From: Clytia hemisphaerica
Lineage: Eukaryota > Cnidaria > Hydrozoa > Leptothecata > Clytiidae
Direction: 5' to 3'
NCBI GenBank assembly: GCA_902728285.1
Contig: CACVBU010000737.1
Span: forward strand, 1 to 64,000
Length of the DNA: 64,000 nucleotides
This document shows positions 45,700 through 58,188 of the stretch, piece after piece. The notes under the pieces are model-generated. The model ran no database searches and was not told the origin of the DNA. It saw only the letters and a program-made list of their open reading frames with translations. The first letter of the stretch is position 1. Each line of letters begins with the position of its first letter. Position numbers and translations under genes: made by a program.

Positions 45700-48021
45700 T
45701 TTGAATCTGAATAAATCTCGAATTAAAAGTCAAAAAATTGCTCAAAACTTGTAGAAACACACATAAACATCAATGTTTATCAAGTAAAAAAGCATTTAAT
45801 TTTCCGCCCTTGTATTACTCAGTGTCATTTGCTTCCATTCAGGGGGTAACAAACAATAAAACAAATCAAAATCGTGATCTTAGATGGAGAGCTCTTTTAC
45901 TTTATAAAGACTTTGTTGTGGATAAAAGTTCTCTACCTGCATGTTGTCAACTTGTTTTGTCTAAAATATGCGAAAAAAGATATTGATTATAAACCCCCTT
46001 TCTTTTTATAAACATAAATAACTAATTTTGAAGGTATCTAAGGTATCCATTGACTCCTTATTTAAGGGGGTACATTATGACTAGGAGGATAAGACCATTC
46101 ACTAAGACGGAGATTTTATTTGCCTTATTAAGAATTCGTTGTGGATAAAAGTTCTCCAACTGCATGTTTTCAATAGCATATTTTGTCAAAATGAATTACT
46201 AAAAACAATTAAAATGATTATATAAACCCCCTATCTTAGTTTCCTTTTACCAACGTTAATACCTTTCTCAAGGTATCCAAGCCACCTTTTGACACTGAAC
46301 TATCTGTTTCTCCTCGGGGGGTAAAGTATTATTTTGAGGACTAAAATTTATGTCAAAGATGGAGATTTGTTTTTCCTTATAAAGACTTTGTTGTGGATAA
46401 AAGTTCTCTAGCCGCATGTTTTCAACAGTATTATTTGGAGTATGTTTTATTTAAAACATATGACTAAAGCACTCTAATGGCAATTAAAAGGATTATATTA
46501 CCCCCTATTCTAATTTCTTTTGGTAAGCTTTAATACTATTGTATGGATATCTAAGCAACTTTAATCTTATAATTTTTCGTTCCTTATTAAGAGAGTAAAG
46601 TATAATTAGGAGGCTTAAAACATTCCCCGAGGAAGGAGATTTAATTTTTTTTATTAAGAATTTGTTGTGGCTGAAAGTTCTCCAGCTGCATACAGCCAGC
46701 AGTAAGCTTAATCTAAAATATATAAGACCAAAGGTATTGAAAAGCCTTATTTTAACCTCCTACTTCTTTTTAACAAATCCAATACCTTTTCTTAAGAACT
46801 TTCTAAGGTGTCTTCTTAGCCTGTTAATTATCGTTAAGCCCACAAATTACTTGCTTTTTTATAAGAATGGTGTTGTTTTTTTCATTTCATGATAGATATT
46901 CTTAACTTTTTGGGGAAAAAAATCATCCTAGAATATTCCTACAGTATTCTTAAGCTAGGACCCTAATTCAAACTAGATTTAACATTTAATTCATACGTCT
47001 AAAGCGTAAAATGGCCTGTTTGTGAAAGTAGCGAGCCTTACTTCGGGGTAATTTACAATTTATCTATTGAGCTTTTCCAAAAAAAAACCGTATACCCCCT
47101 GTTGAGGAGGTCCATTTCCGTTCCAAGGGGGTAAGGTTTGATATGTGGCGGAATTCCACAGGGAGATACAAAAATTTGTCAAAAATAACTGGAATTCCAT
47201 GGGGGTAGCCTTTTAAATCCTACTAAAATTCAGAATTCCAGAGGGGTTTAAGCCTGAAATTGCCTGGAATTCCAGGGGGTTGCAGCATTTCCAGCCACAA
47301 AATAATGGACCTCCTCAACAGGGGGTATACAGTTTTTTTTCTGGAAAAGCCCATTGAAAATGCTCTAAAAATGGCATTCTTTGCTTCAGTTACCTAATTG
47401 CCCATGATGGTAATATTCTTTGCATCTTCTTAATCTTTGACCAATTTTATCATAATATTCTTATAAAGTATAATTCTTATTAAAGAAAGGGTGTAATTGT
47501 TTGATGGAAATTGTTATATGGAGGGATTTTTAATATTATTCACTTTATTCACATATTTAGGCACTTTACCTATCGTGGTTTTACTTTAAGTGGGAAATGT
47601 AAACAATATACAAGGGAAATTATGTAACAACATAAGGCTTCGATCGAAAAAATATTAAGAACAAGCTAACAAATATTAAAGGCTCCACGCAAACTCTAAA
47701 ACATCCAATTTCTTAGGACACCACACAAATATACTCATCAAATGATAAAAGTAAATGTACTTTAAGACCATTTTTAAAGAATATTTTATGTCTTCAAAAG
47801 TTTTGGATGTTCTTTTGAACAAAAACGTATATATATTATGTATTAGATAAGGCATCGTTTATAGACTTTAATTAGATTCTAATTCTTTTTAAATACATAA
47901 CCGAATTAACAAAGTTCTGCAATAATCTTTCTCTCAAGCATGTTTTGATCGTAACAAAATCAGTTTGTTGTGATTGCATAGAAATGTTTCCGTGTCTCCT
48001 TAGCATAAAATTAGTATTCAA
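45700..48021. repeat. 5' flank of copy 3
   Basis: Homologous to the other 5' flanks, with ~250-bp degenerate repeats (landmarks at about 45920, 46140, 46390, 46660). Contains a MITE at 47071-47352 and the inverted-repeat arm near 46856-46990. No gene seen. Confidence 0.65.
47071..47352. mobile_element. 282-bp MITE, ATTGA target duplication
   Basis: Inverted repeats of about 48 bp at the ends, including GTATACCCCCTGTTGAGGAG on the left and CTCCTCAACAGGGGGTATAC on the right, then CTTTTCC/GGAAAAG. ATTGA flanks it on each side, and units 1 and 2 show the uninterrupted CTATTGAAAATGC. Interior has repeated TGGAATTCCA. Confidence 0.85.
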
Positions 48022-49906
48022 CCTTACAACGCTGTATAAGTGGCCACACACCCCTGTACAAGTGAGCATACATCCCTGTATAAGTGACCATACACCCCTG
48101 TATAAGTGACCATACATCCCTGCATAAGTGATCATTCACCCCTGTATAAGTGACCATACATCCCTCTAAAAGTGGTCAGACACCCCTGTATAAGTGACCA
48201 TACACCCCTGTATAATAGACCATACATCCCTTTATAAGTCACAATACACCCCTGTATAAGTGACCATACATCACTGTATAAGTCACCATACACCCCTGTA
48301 TAAGTGACCATACGCCCCTGTATAAGTGACCATACATCCCTTTATAAGTGACCATACATCCCTGCATAAGTCACCAGACATCCCTGTATAAGTGACCAGA
48401 CATCCCTGTATAAGTGACCATACACCCCTGTAAAAGTGACCATACACCCCTGTATAAGTGACCATACACCCTGTATAAGTGAACATATACACCCCTGTAT
48501 AAGTGAACATACACCCCCTGTATAAGTCACCATACATCCCTGTATAAGTGATTATACACCCCTGTATAAGGCAGCCTACACCCTGTACAAGGGACCATAC
48601 ACCCCTGTATAAGTGACCATACATTCCTGTATAAGTCACCATACACCCCTGTACAAGTAAACACCACTGTAAAGTACCTGTAAGAACTTGCCATGTACCA
48701 TACACCCCTGTAAGTCACAGTGACACCCTGTACAAGTGACCAACACGTGTACACCCTGTAGAAGTCACCATACCCCTATCAACCCCTGTAAAGTGACCAT
48801 ACCCCCCTGTATTAGTGACATACATCCCTGTATAAGTCACCATACACCCTGTACAAGTACACCCCTGTAACATACACCCCTGACCCCTGTATAAGTCACC
48901 ATACACTCTGTACAAGTGACCATACATCCCTGTACAAGTGACCATACACCCCTGTATAAGTGACCATACGCCCCTGTATAAGTGATTATACACCCCTGTA
49001 TAAGTCACCATACACCCTGTACAAGTGACCATACACCCCTGTATAAGTGACCATACATTCCTGTATAAGTCACCATACACCCCTGTACAAGTGACCATAC
49101 ATCCCTTTATAAGTGGTCATACACCCCTGTATAAATCACCTTACACCCCTGTACAAGTGACCATACACCCCTGTATAAGTGACCATACACCCCTGTATAA
49201 GTGATTATAAAACCCTGTATAGTCCACCATACACCCTGTACAAGTGGACCATACACCCCTGTATAAGTGACCATACATCCTGTTAGTACCATACCCTGTA
49301 CAAGACCACACCCCTGACCATAAGTCCCATCAACCCGTATAAGTACCATACACCCCTGTACAAGTGACCATACACCCCTGTATAAGTGACCATACACCCC
49401 TGTATAAGTGATTATACACCCCTGTATAAGTCACCATACACCCTGTGAAAGTGACCATACACCCCTGTATAAGTGACCATACATTTCTGTATAAGTCACC
49501 ATACATCCCTGTACAAGTGACCATACACCCCTGTATAAGTGACGATACACCCCTTGATAAGTCACCATACATCCCTGTACAAGTGACCATTCACCCCTGC
49601 ATAAGTCACCATACATCCCTGTACAAGTGACCATACATCCCTTTATACGTGGTCATACACCACTGTATAAGTGACCATACATCCCTGTACAAGTGACCAT
49701 ACATCCCTTTATAAGTGACCATACATCCCTTTATAAGTGGTCATACACCCCTGTATAAGTCACTATACACCCTGTACAAGTGACCATACATCCCTTTATA
49801 AGTGACCATACATCCCTTTATAAGTGACCATACATCCCTGTACAAGTGACCATACATCCCTTTATAAGTGGTCATACACCACTGTTTAAATTACCATTCA
49901 TCGTAG
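48022..49906. repeat. 22-bp minisatellite, unit 3
   Basis: Longest of the arrays, about 1.9 kb. Many monomers are truncated or have lost bases (especially 48640-48900 and 49270-49350), unlike the more regular units 1 and 2. GTACAAGT and AAGTCACC variants are frequent. Ends in CCATTCATCGTAGTTTAAA, as does unit 2. Confidence 0.95.
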
Positions 49907-51085
49907 TTTAAAAGTGAATAAGTACTAGTAATAGCATGGTTTAGAGGCTGATTTGGATTAATAACCCCTCGTTTCATTGAAAACATATCAAAATAGCCCT
50001 CATTAATCCAAAATCACCTGAGAATACCATGTTATTCCGCGTTAATTATATGGTCAAAAAAAGAATTGAAGAACACTCAATCGCTATTCTTTTCGAAACT
50101 TATAAAAACCAGGGATATGTTATAGCGGAGCTGGATGAAGGACGAGAATTCCTTAGCGGATTGCTTCTTTTTCTTTTCTATTTTAAACTGTTGATAATAG
50201 AAATTCATCTCTGTCCCCTTGAGTGTTCTGTTTTTATAAGAAAAATGAAGCAGACAAAGTATTCATGCAGTACGTTTGCACATATTTTGCTATGATGTTC
50301 CCGCTTTTCATCAAAATAATATTTGTAGAAGATACACCAAAAGCTTCCTTGTAAATGAAATCTATTTTTATCAGCGTGTGTTATGAATTTGAGAAGCTTT
50401 CATGATTTCTCTTTAAAAATTTCGGATGTAAATATTTTGACAAATATTGTTTCAATTGACTTGAATTTTTTTCCATAATCAGACATACCGACTTGCTATC
50501 TGAAAATATCAGTTAGAAGTGAGGCACCCCGCGGTGAAGCGCGGTATGTCAAATGAAAAAGTACTATTTATAATCTTAGAGAAGAAGCTTCTTATAACTT
50601 TACTAATGAAAACAATGTTTTTCATTATTTTAAATTGTCATTCACCAATGTTTTACAGACCCTGTTGATAATTAAAAGTTTTTAATCGTGAACGATAAAT
50701 GCAGCAGCAGAATCATTGGCTAAGAGGGAATCCAATTTTCACGAGTTTGTAACTAAAAAAGTTAAATTTCCTATCAAATTTTAATGTCAGGGACAGAGAT
50801 AGAACAATGCTTTTTTAAATGTGCGTTATCCAGCTCCGCTATAACATATCCCTGTAAAAACATTCGAAACTATAAAAAAAACATTCGACTGACACTCTTA
50901 TTTTGATTGGCTTAAAAATCTCGTACGATGTTTTGCTAACCAATCAAAATATCGTACGATACTTTTCTTTTAACCAATAGAAATATTTGTTTACATCAGG
51001 GCGATTACAAAAAAGCGGGGCTATTACGGATTTATCGCCCCGCTCGTCCTTTACAAATCTAAGCTAAATGTAATCAACCATATAA
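49907..51085. mobile_element. Unit 3-specific ~1.1-kb insertion containing a TIR element
   Basis: Unit 2 goes directly from the minisatellite end (TAGTTTAAATGGCTAGTG) to ATTGATGAAACATCCC; unit 3 has about 1.1 kb in between. The outer ends are not clearly inverted. Local inverted pairs are visible (TTTGGATTAAT near 49951 with ATTAATCCAAA near 50003; CGTACGAT motifs near 50925-50960). Nested inside is the 745-bp element at 50110-50854. Confidence 0.5.
50110..50854. mobile_element. 745-bp TIR element with 7-bp target duplication
   Basis: Inverted repeats begin CAGGGATATGTTATAGCGGA. Flanks are TAAAAAC at 50103-50109 and 50855-50861. Shares the internal GACAGAGATAGAACA segment, TIR style and 7-bp TSD with the element at 22036-22752. 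The frame at 50029-50295 crosses its border and is not a gene. Confidence 0.85.
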
Positions 51086-53111
51086 TTAGTGATGAAACAT
51101 CCCTGTTTATAAAGGAACCTTTAAGAAAAATTAACTAAATCATAACCCATTTTTAAGTGTTAAATGGTCTCTTAAACATATTTTAGAAACACACTGAACT
51201 CGTTTTACAACTTGGAATGGAAAAAGTTTTTGAAAAGAAAAATCTCCTGCATAATAGATTAAAAATGATTTCCCACGGATGATGAATATGGGTTCACTTT
51301 GAATAATGAGACTTTTGACTTTTGAATTTAAAAAATTTGAATTATTTTTGACTAAATGTCATTGCGCATCAAGGTTTTCTCCAGACGGGAGTTTTTAGCG
51401 GGTCACTGCATATTATCATTATTGAGTCAAAAAAAAGAAAAATGAAACTGAATTTGAACTTGGAATAGATTCATTTAATCCATTACAATTCTATTTTCCA
51501 AATTTATGTCATCATTGCCATTCAACTAAAAGTTTGACTTACATTCATCATTTCTTTAATATCTTTGTTAAAGCTTCCATTCAGATCGGGTAAAAAGCTG
51601 CTCTAATCACAACGTTTTCAAATAAGCGAGCCTCAGGGAGGGGGAGGTACTACGGCTAAATTGTTGTCAGGCATTTGCGAGTAAGGATCCCCTTTTTTAA
51701 ACCCTTGAAAGTCTCTCAAATGAGTACAGAGAAGAATATATTAGGAATCGACTCTCTGTTAGGGTCCCGAAATTACTTCATTACTCCATCAAAGGGTCAT
51801 AAACTTAATTTAATTTTGAGCCAAAAGTTTGAAGAATAGTCTTTCAAAGGGTCACATAAATGTCAAAATTCACTCTCTCAAAGACTCGAATTTGTTGTTT
51901 GGATATACCCGTCAATTTATAAACCTAGTACCCCTCCTGAAAAGTGCTCTCTAATTGCCGTATCTTATCCGTCTTTTTTAAGTCTCTTTTTTAGCATTTT
52001 AATTGTTGCTATATCCTTGATAATCTATTTGACATGTTTTGCTATCTTGTTAACAATGATGTGTTAAGGGGTTATATTTTTAGTGAAATGCGTCTGCAAC
52101 GTTTGAAATACGTTTGTTTAATGTTAGTTAGATGTCTGGTAAAATTCGCTTCACCGCCAGAAGTACATTTTCCCAAAGGGCTTGCTAAGAAATCGCTGAT
52201 CTAGAATCTAGAGCTGGCAAAAGTTAATTTTTCATTCGCCATCAAATTGAAAACAAAGAAAAGTGCATAATTGCAATGAAAACAAAAGCCTGAGGGGCTA
52301 CAAATGAATCAAATAAACCTTTCACCGAAAAATATTTTAGCTATCAATCATTAAAAGTTATAACAAAAGTTTTTTAAGAAAATCGTTTATCAAACGTTAC
52401 TTTTTGCCTTTTTCGTCCGACCCACCGACAAGACGTCGTTGCGGAACTTTTTTTCTTCAAAAAAGTGAAAAACTTCAGGACTCAAAGAGTTAATAAAAAA
52501 GAGATGAAATTAAGTTATACTTCCCTCTTTTAATTCCTGAAAAGTATGATTTGAATTCAGTGCTCTCCATATGAATTTGTACAGGATGCACGTTATTTAA
52601 TAATAACGTTGGCTGATTTCTTAGGAAAAAGGACAAAAATACTCAAAAAATGGCAAAAATAAGAACATTTTCACAACATTTTTGGGCTTAAAACTCAAAA
52701 AGTTAAAAACATTTAAAGGATTCAAAAATTTTCGACGCTCTTATAAAAAAAACGTGTAGGCCCAATCAGTAGCGTGATGGGTCGACCAAAATCCGGGCAA
52801 GACAAGCATCATATTAGGACGGATCCTAAAATGATACAAGTCATCTGGATGATAGCCGGTCGTGCACATCAGGAGTTGTGATAACAGAGGTTATAAGATT
52901 GGTAGTAGAGTGTTAAAAGGCCGAAATTATGTCGAAACAAACTGAATGTGATTTGTGTAAGATCTTGGGCTTGGATATCAAAGTTGTCGTTCCTATAATT
53001 TTAAACCATTTTGCTATGAGGGTGGAATATGAAAAATTTTGCATATGTATTTGGCTGACTAGGAAGAAGAGCCCCAAGACTGTGCAATTAAATAGTTGAA
53101 TTAAAAAATGG
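51086..53111. repeat. Conserved spacer, unit 3
   Basis: 51086-52600 is homologous to 21380-23650 of unit 2 without the 717-bp element. About 52600-53100 differs from unit 2 and includes GGTCGACCAAAATCCGGGCA; I do not recognise it. No gene seen. Confidence 0.55.
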
Positions 53112-53432
53112 TTATACGTTAAGGAAGCTTTTTTTGGCGAAAACTAATTTTGACAAGCGGTAAGAATCCTGAAAATCTTTAATTTTGGCGAGAACTTATT
53201 TTGGTGATTGATGAATTTTTTTTTTTTTTTGGCGGGAACTAATTTTGGCGAATGACAGCCGAAATCTGTTCTCTCTTGCCTTATTTGAAGCTTTTCTAGT
53301 GAAATTAAAAACTTATTTAGGGCGAAAACTTCTTTTGGCGAGAGAGCAAAATATTTAATTTTGGTGGGAACTAATTTTAGCAAATTTTGTCTAAATTTGC
53401 CGAATTCGCCAAAAGTACCTTAAGGTATATGC
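53112..53432. mobile_element. TTTGGCGAA-rich MITE, unit 3
   Basis: The same insertion as 23845-24191, at the same position upstream of the ETHE1 exons; the left end has decayed to ACGTTAAGG. Interior keeps TTTTGGCGAGAACTTATTTT. Confidence 0.65.
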
Positions 53433-53474
53433 CTTAATTTATCGATAGTTATTTAAGATATGTTCTTCATTCAG

Positions 53475-54789
53475 GTGATCCAGAAATGCTTTACGAATCA
53501 GTTCACTCAAAAGTTTTCTCGCTGCCGGAAGATTTTTATTTATATCCAGCTCACGATTACAAAGGTATGACAATTTTATACAAAAGCAAAATATTTGAGT
53601 GTTTAAGTATAAAGCATTCTGTAGTTTACCAATATAGCACTAATTATTTTTTCTTGAATTCGACAAATTTTTTTCGTCATCTTGATTGAAGCTCATTGTA
53701 GGGCTTTTACCAACTCTAAAGGAAGAATAAAAACAATTATGATATAATCTTTCTTTGTTGTCCAATAAGAACCTTTTATTTCCCATCAGGACATCACGTG
53801 ACCACAGTTGCCGAAGAAAAATCTTTGAATCCTCGATTGACCAAAACGAAAGAAGAATTTGTTCAACTCATGAAAAACCTTGGACTTGCCTACCCGAAAA
53901 AGATAGGTATGAAAAAATGTTGAACCTTCTGAATGTTCAAAACCAAATTTTGCTTCTGTCTAACCCATTTGTTTGATAAGACGTATAAGACGTTCACCCA
54001 TGGAAGGGGCTGTCTGATTGTCTTATATTACGGGAAAGAATAAATCTTTCAAGCTCACAATTTCCCAACCACTCCTCTGCATCAATCAAATCTGGACTAT
54101 AATTGAATGGGTTTTATAAACTAAAAAGTGTTTTTTTTTTACCTACTCCGGTGAAGGTCCTATAAATTATGATAAGTGATTATTTAATAAGAAGCCCCTG
54201 TCCATCCGTTTGTTCGTTCGTTCCTCTGTCCGTTCGTTATGAGCTTTTCTCGAGATTCACTTATTAGTTTTTTCTGATTTTTTGCTAAATGATGCAAAAT
54301 GGCAATGCCTAAAATGTGACGGAGCCGAAAACATTTTCTCGTCTCAATAATTGAATCTTTATTCATAAAAATCACTATTTATAAGCATGATCAATGTTCT
54401 TAGCCAAATTACTCAATTTTTTGATGAGATAGATATTCTTTTCCTTCCAATCCCCTCCCTTAAAACCACCCCCAATGGGCACGTTGGACAATCATTGATA
54501 AAAACAAACGACGAATTTTATTAAATCGTCACTATTTGTGTTCCGAATGATTATTTTAACGGTCACGCTCACATAGATCTTAATTATAAATGTGTTAAAT
54601 GAATAACCAGGTAGGTCCATAAAATTATCACTTGTCGATCTTTTGATCAATCATCAATCTACGGTTGTTGTATTATATCGTTAACAGATATAGTCTTCAA
54701 ATTTCCTTTTTCTAGATGAAGCTGTTCCTTGGAATATGAAATGCGGACCAAATCAATTAGGTCAATTACGTATGGATGGTGGTGAATAA
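53475..54789 (+). pseudogene. ETHE1: ETHE1 3' gene fragment (last three exons), unit 3
   Basis: Exons 53475-53564, 53790-53906 and 54716-54789 have the same lengths (90, 117, 74), phases and splice sites as in unit 2. Encoded motifs: [45 protein letters not shown]. As in unit 2 the metal-binding HxHxDH exons are absent, so this should be an incomplete copy unless an upstream transcript supplies them. Only conservative differences separate units 2 and 3. Confidence 0.85.
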
Positions 54790-56935
54790 ATTATGCAAAA
54801 AATTAATTATGCGAATTGAATAATTATCAATGATTGCATGGATTCGAGAACTCAGTAGCGCTTCCCAGGGGTGTAGGAAAATTCGTGTGGGAGAGCAGAT
54901 TTTTATGACAGTATTTTTTTTTAAAGTAATTATCTATTCATAACATTAATAAATAATTACTTCGTAACAAAATTTTTTCCCTTCTACAGTGAAAGGCCCC
55001 CAAAACGGAGACGGCCATTAAAATGCGGATTTTGACCTGTAGATTTATCAGAATTAGACGACTTTTGTTTATTTTGAAAGAATGATAGTCATACTTAAAA
55101 ATGAGCTTGTTTTTGATGGTTTGAGACGGATTCAAAATAACATATTTGCGTCTGAAGAAAATATTTCAAGGGGTGTTGGAAAATTCGTGTTGGAGAGCAG
55201 ATTTTTATGACAAAGTAATTTGTGAATAGATAATTACTTCGTAACAAAACTTTTCCCTCCTAGAATAATTGTCCAACATCCCTGATAATGCTACTGGGAA
55301 CTCCCTTTTTTAGAAGGCCCATTAAACGGGTAGCGTTTGCCTGAAAAATTACTTTGTTTTTAATGCAAAGAGTAAAATGATTCTTGATCATCTAAATTTA
55401 AACCTTTTTTAACAAGAAAATTTTTTACCTAGCTTTTTAACAAGAAACTTTTGGAAAATTTTGCAAACATTTCAGCCCCATTGGGAAAATGAATTTGATT
55501 TCATCCCCATTCGAAATTTAATATTTAAAAATTGCACTCCAAAACTCCCTACTGGATGTTTAACGTTGGAACAATAGAATTTCTATCCCCATCGGGATTT
55601 CAATGGGAATTCTTATCCCCATTTTTTGAGGACAAAAGTTCCAGTGAGACAGGAGTGTATTATTGGAAAAGAAGTTTTTAGGTTTATTCAAAATATGACG
55701 AGGCTCTTTCAATCTCGTCATTGAGCACTATGTTAAATATTAAATCAGTTTTATAATAAATTTCTGAACAGATTCTGATTACTTCGCGCATGACACGTAT
55801 TTATTGTGAAGGCCATGGCTCATTAAGAGAATCTGCTCAGGTTCACTGACCATTTTACTAATCTATTATATCCAGATTTCGAATGAATATTAAATGAGCT
55901 TTTACGCGTGTTTATTGGATTGGATAAAGCAAAAAAGGTAAATTTAGTTGGCTGAACACCAAGATCAGATAATAACATTCACAACATCTCTTTAAAAGAC
56001 AAAAGTTTGCGCAGAATTGATGATCTCTTATGAGATTAGAGACATACTATTTTTTTGTAAGAACAATTAAACCTCTTTTGAGACTGAGGCTGTTGTATAC
56101 TTTTATTCCCCTTTTGAGAATTCAGCCCTTGATTTGCTAAAGATTGTTTTATTTTTTTGGCATTTTTGAGCCTTCTTTTTCTCATAAGACTGTTTTTATA
56201 AAAGAAAAAGAGTGTATGAATGTTTATGATGATAAAGGACACATTGTGCCAAACACCCAAAATATTTGTTCATTTATAATGCTAGTTAATTTGTAACGTA
56301 CACGTGTTTTTATAATACATCTTTTTATAAGAACGTACTAAAGAAATTAATATTCTTGATAAAAACTGGTATCAATGATTAAAATTGCCCTTTCTGAAAA
56401 AATTTAAGAATATCCGTGAGGAAATGGAAACACCATTCTTCTAGAAAAATGTGCGTAGCATTCACAAAAAAATGTAGCTACGTTCCTTGGTAAAATGAAA
56501 TGGAGTTAGGTTGAATTAGGATCCTAACCTAAGAATACCGTAATAATATTTTAGGATGATCTTCTCCAAAAAGTTAAGAATATCCGTGAGGAAATGAAAA
56601 ACACTTTCTTATAAAAGGCGTTTTTGAGATGTGGAAAAGTTGTGAATCAATAGTATTTACGGTGATGCTTAGACTATAGCCAGTGGATTGCTAAAGTTTC
56701 AAAATAAAGAAAAATAATTCAAAATGCCGGTGAACCAGCTTTGACTATTGATTTTAGTCAATTTGAGGGTGCTGATTTGGAATTTGAATGTTACCAAGAG
56801 CTTGATAACCCGCAGTTTTGGCGTAATTTGCGATATTTTGAGTTTTTAGTCAAAACTGTAAGCCCTGAAAATTCATGATTTTGCGGGCTCTTCATGCTGT
56901 ATGAGATGCCTATACATTTGTTTGAACGTCAGCAG
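54790..56935. repeat. Spacer 3' of the ETHE1 fragment, unit 3
   Basis: Homologous to 25380-27446. It has a local duplication: the segment TGTAGGAAAATTCGTGTGGG... (54873-54955) recurs at about 55162-55240, separated by sequence absent from unit 2 (about 54990-55155). Inverted-repeat arm copies lie near 56390-56450 and 56505-56620. No gene seen. Confidence 0.6.
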
Positions 56936-57199
56936 ACACCCCTGTGTCACAGACCCGGTGGACCCCCCACCCCGGTGTAAAAATAGGCAAAAAATCGGCC
57001 AAAAATCGTCCCCGGTGGAAAAAATATCCTACAACTTCAACCCCACTGTCAAATTGCTCTAAAAAATGCACTCCAAAACCATCCCCACTAGAATTTTCGA
57101 GCTGGAAACAATAGATTTTCTATCCCCATTGGCATTTTGATAGAAATTTTCATACTCACTGAGGGAAAAAGTTCTACTGGGGCACTGAGACAGGGGTGT
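56936..57199. mobile_element. 264-bp MITE, 6-bp target duplication (ACACCCCTGT family)
   Basis: Ends ACACCCCTGTGTCACAGACC and TGAGACAGGGGTGT are inverted repeats, flanked by CAGCAG on both sides. Same family as 25723-25989. Copy 3's flank (about 40270-40540) lacks it. Confidence 0.85.
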
Positions 57200-58188
57200 C
57201 AGCAGGAAAAAAGTGTGGAAGGGCATTTCGTTTACAATCAATTGTTCTATTTTCTTTATTGACAAAATGACTTACTTCGAAAGAGATAATTTTCTAATGA
57301 TTAAACTTGTTGAGAATATTTTTAGACTTAAAACTCAAAACGCTAAGAACATCCAAACGCTTCAAAAATTTATATGATCTTTAACGTCTTTACATTTTTT
57401 CACAAGCATAACTCAGCTCGTCAGCATATTATGAAAGTTTTGGAAGTGGTCAAGTAAAAATTCGACATTCCACGGGCTACTCACATTCCATGCTCCCAAA
57501 ATTGGAACAAATTTTGACAAATTTCTGAGATCTCACAAAATAATTGGATCGTCGTGTGAATTATAAGCATACAATAATTCATAATAAAAAAAATCAAGCA
57601 TAGACTAAGGACCCTCTATTTAATTCAGAATTCTAGGTATCAAAGATGGCATTTTTATTTTTAATTATTCTTGTTGTTATTCATACGGTTTACGAATGAT
57701 ATTTTTGATAAGATAAATGACATTAAAATAAATTTTGTAAAAAAAATAATTATTTTTTTATGACAAGAGATTGACATTAATTTTGTGAGTGAAAAAAAAT
57801 TTACAAATAGTTACTAAAAATAAAAAAAAAAGTGTAAGATGTGTTAATAATATCTACATGTTTTTTATAAGAACGTCGAGAAATATTGAAGCCTCTTAGA
57901 TGTTCTTAAATTTTTAGGGTTATAACCTTGAAATCATTTTCCATTCATTATCCTGAAAGGTTACATAAAAGTTGCACATTTTAGAGCTTGAGCAAGCCAA
58001 TAAGAAAAACGATGTTGCTTAAAAAAATACACAATTCGTGACTCCATTTTAGTTGTCAAAGAAAATATTTGTTACCTTAAAATGATAAAATGTAACAAAA
58101 ACTGAAAAGATTATCTCGAAAATTCTATGTACTAACTAATTTCAAAAATTATATTTAATTATACTGTAGTAGTCTTAATCTTTTAAAT
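57200..58188. repeat. 3' flank of nuclease-helicase copy 4
   Basis: Homologous to 40540-41463. Non-coding; contains the ATGTTCTTATAAAAAACG-type motif family found at several places in each unit. Confidence 0.7.

Noticed and set aside
50029-50295. 88-codon plus-strand frame
   Set aside because: It crosses the left border of the 745-bp TIR element and has no counterpart in other units.
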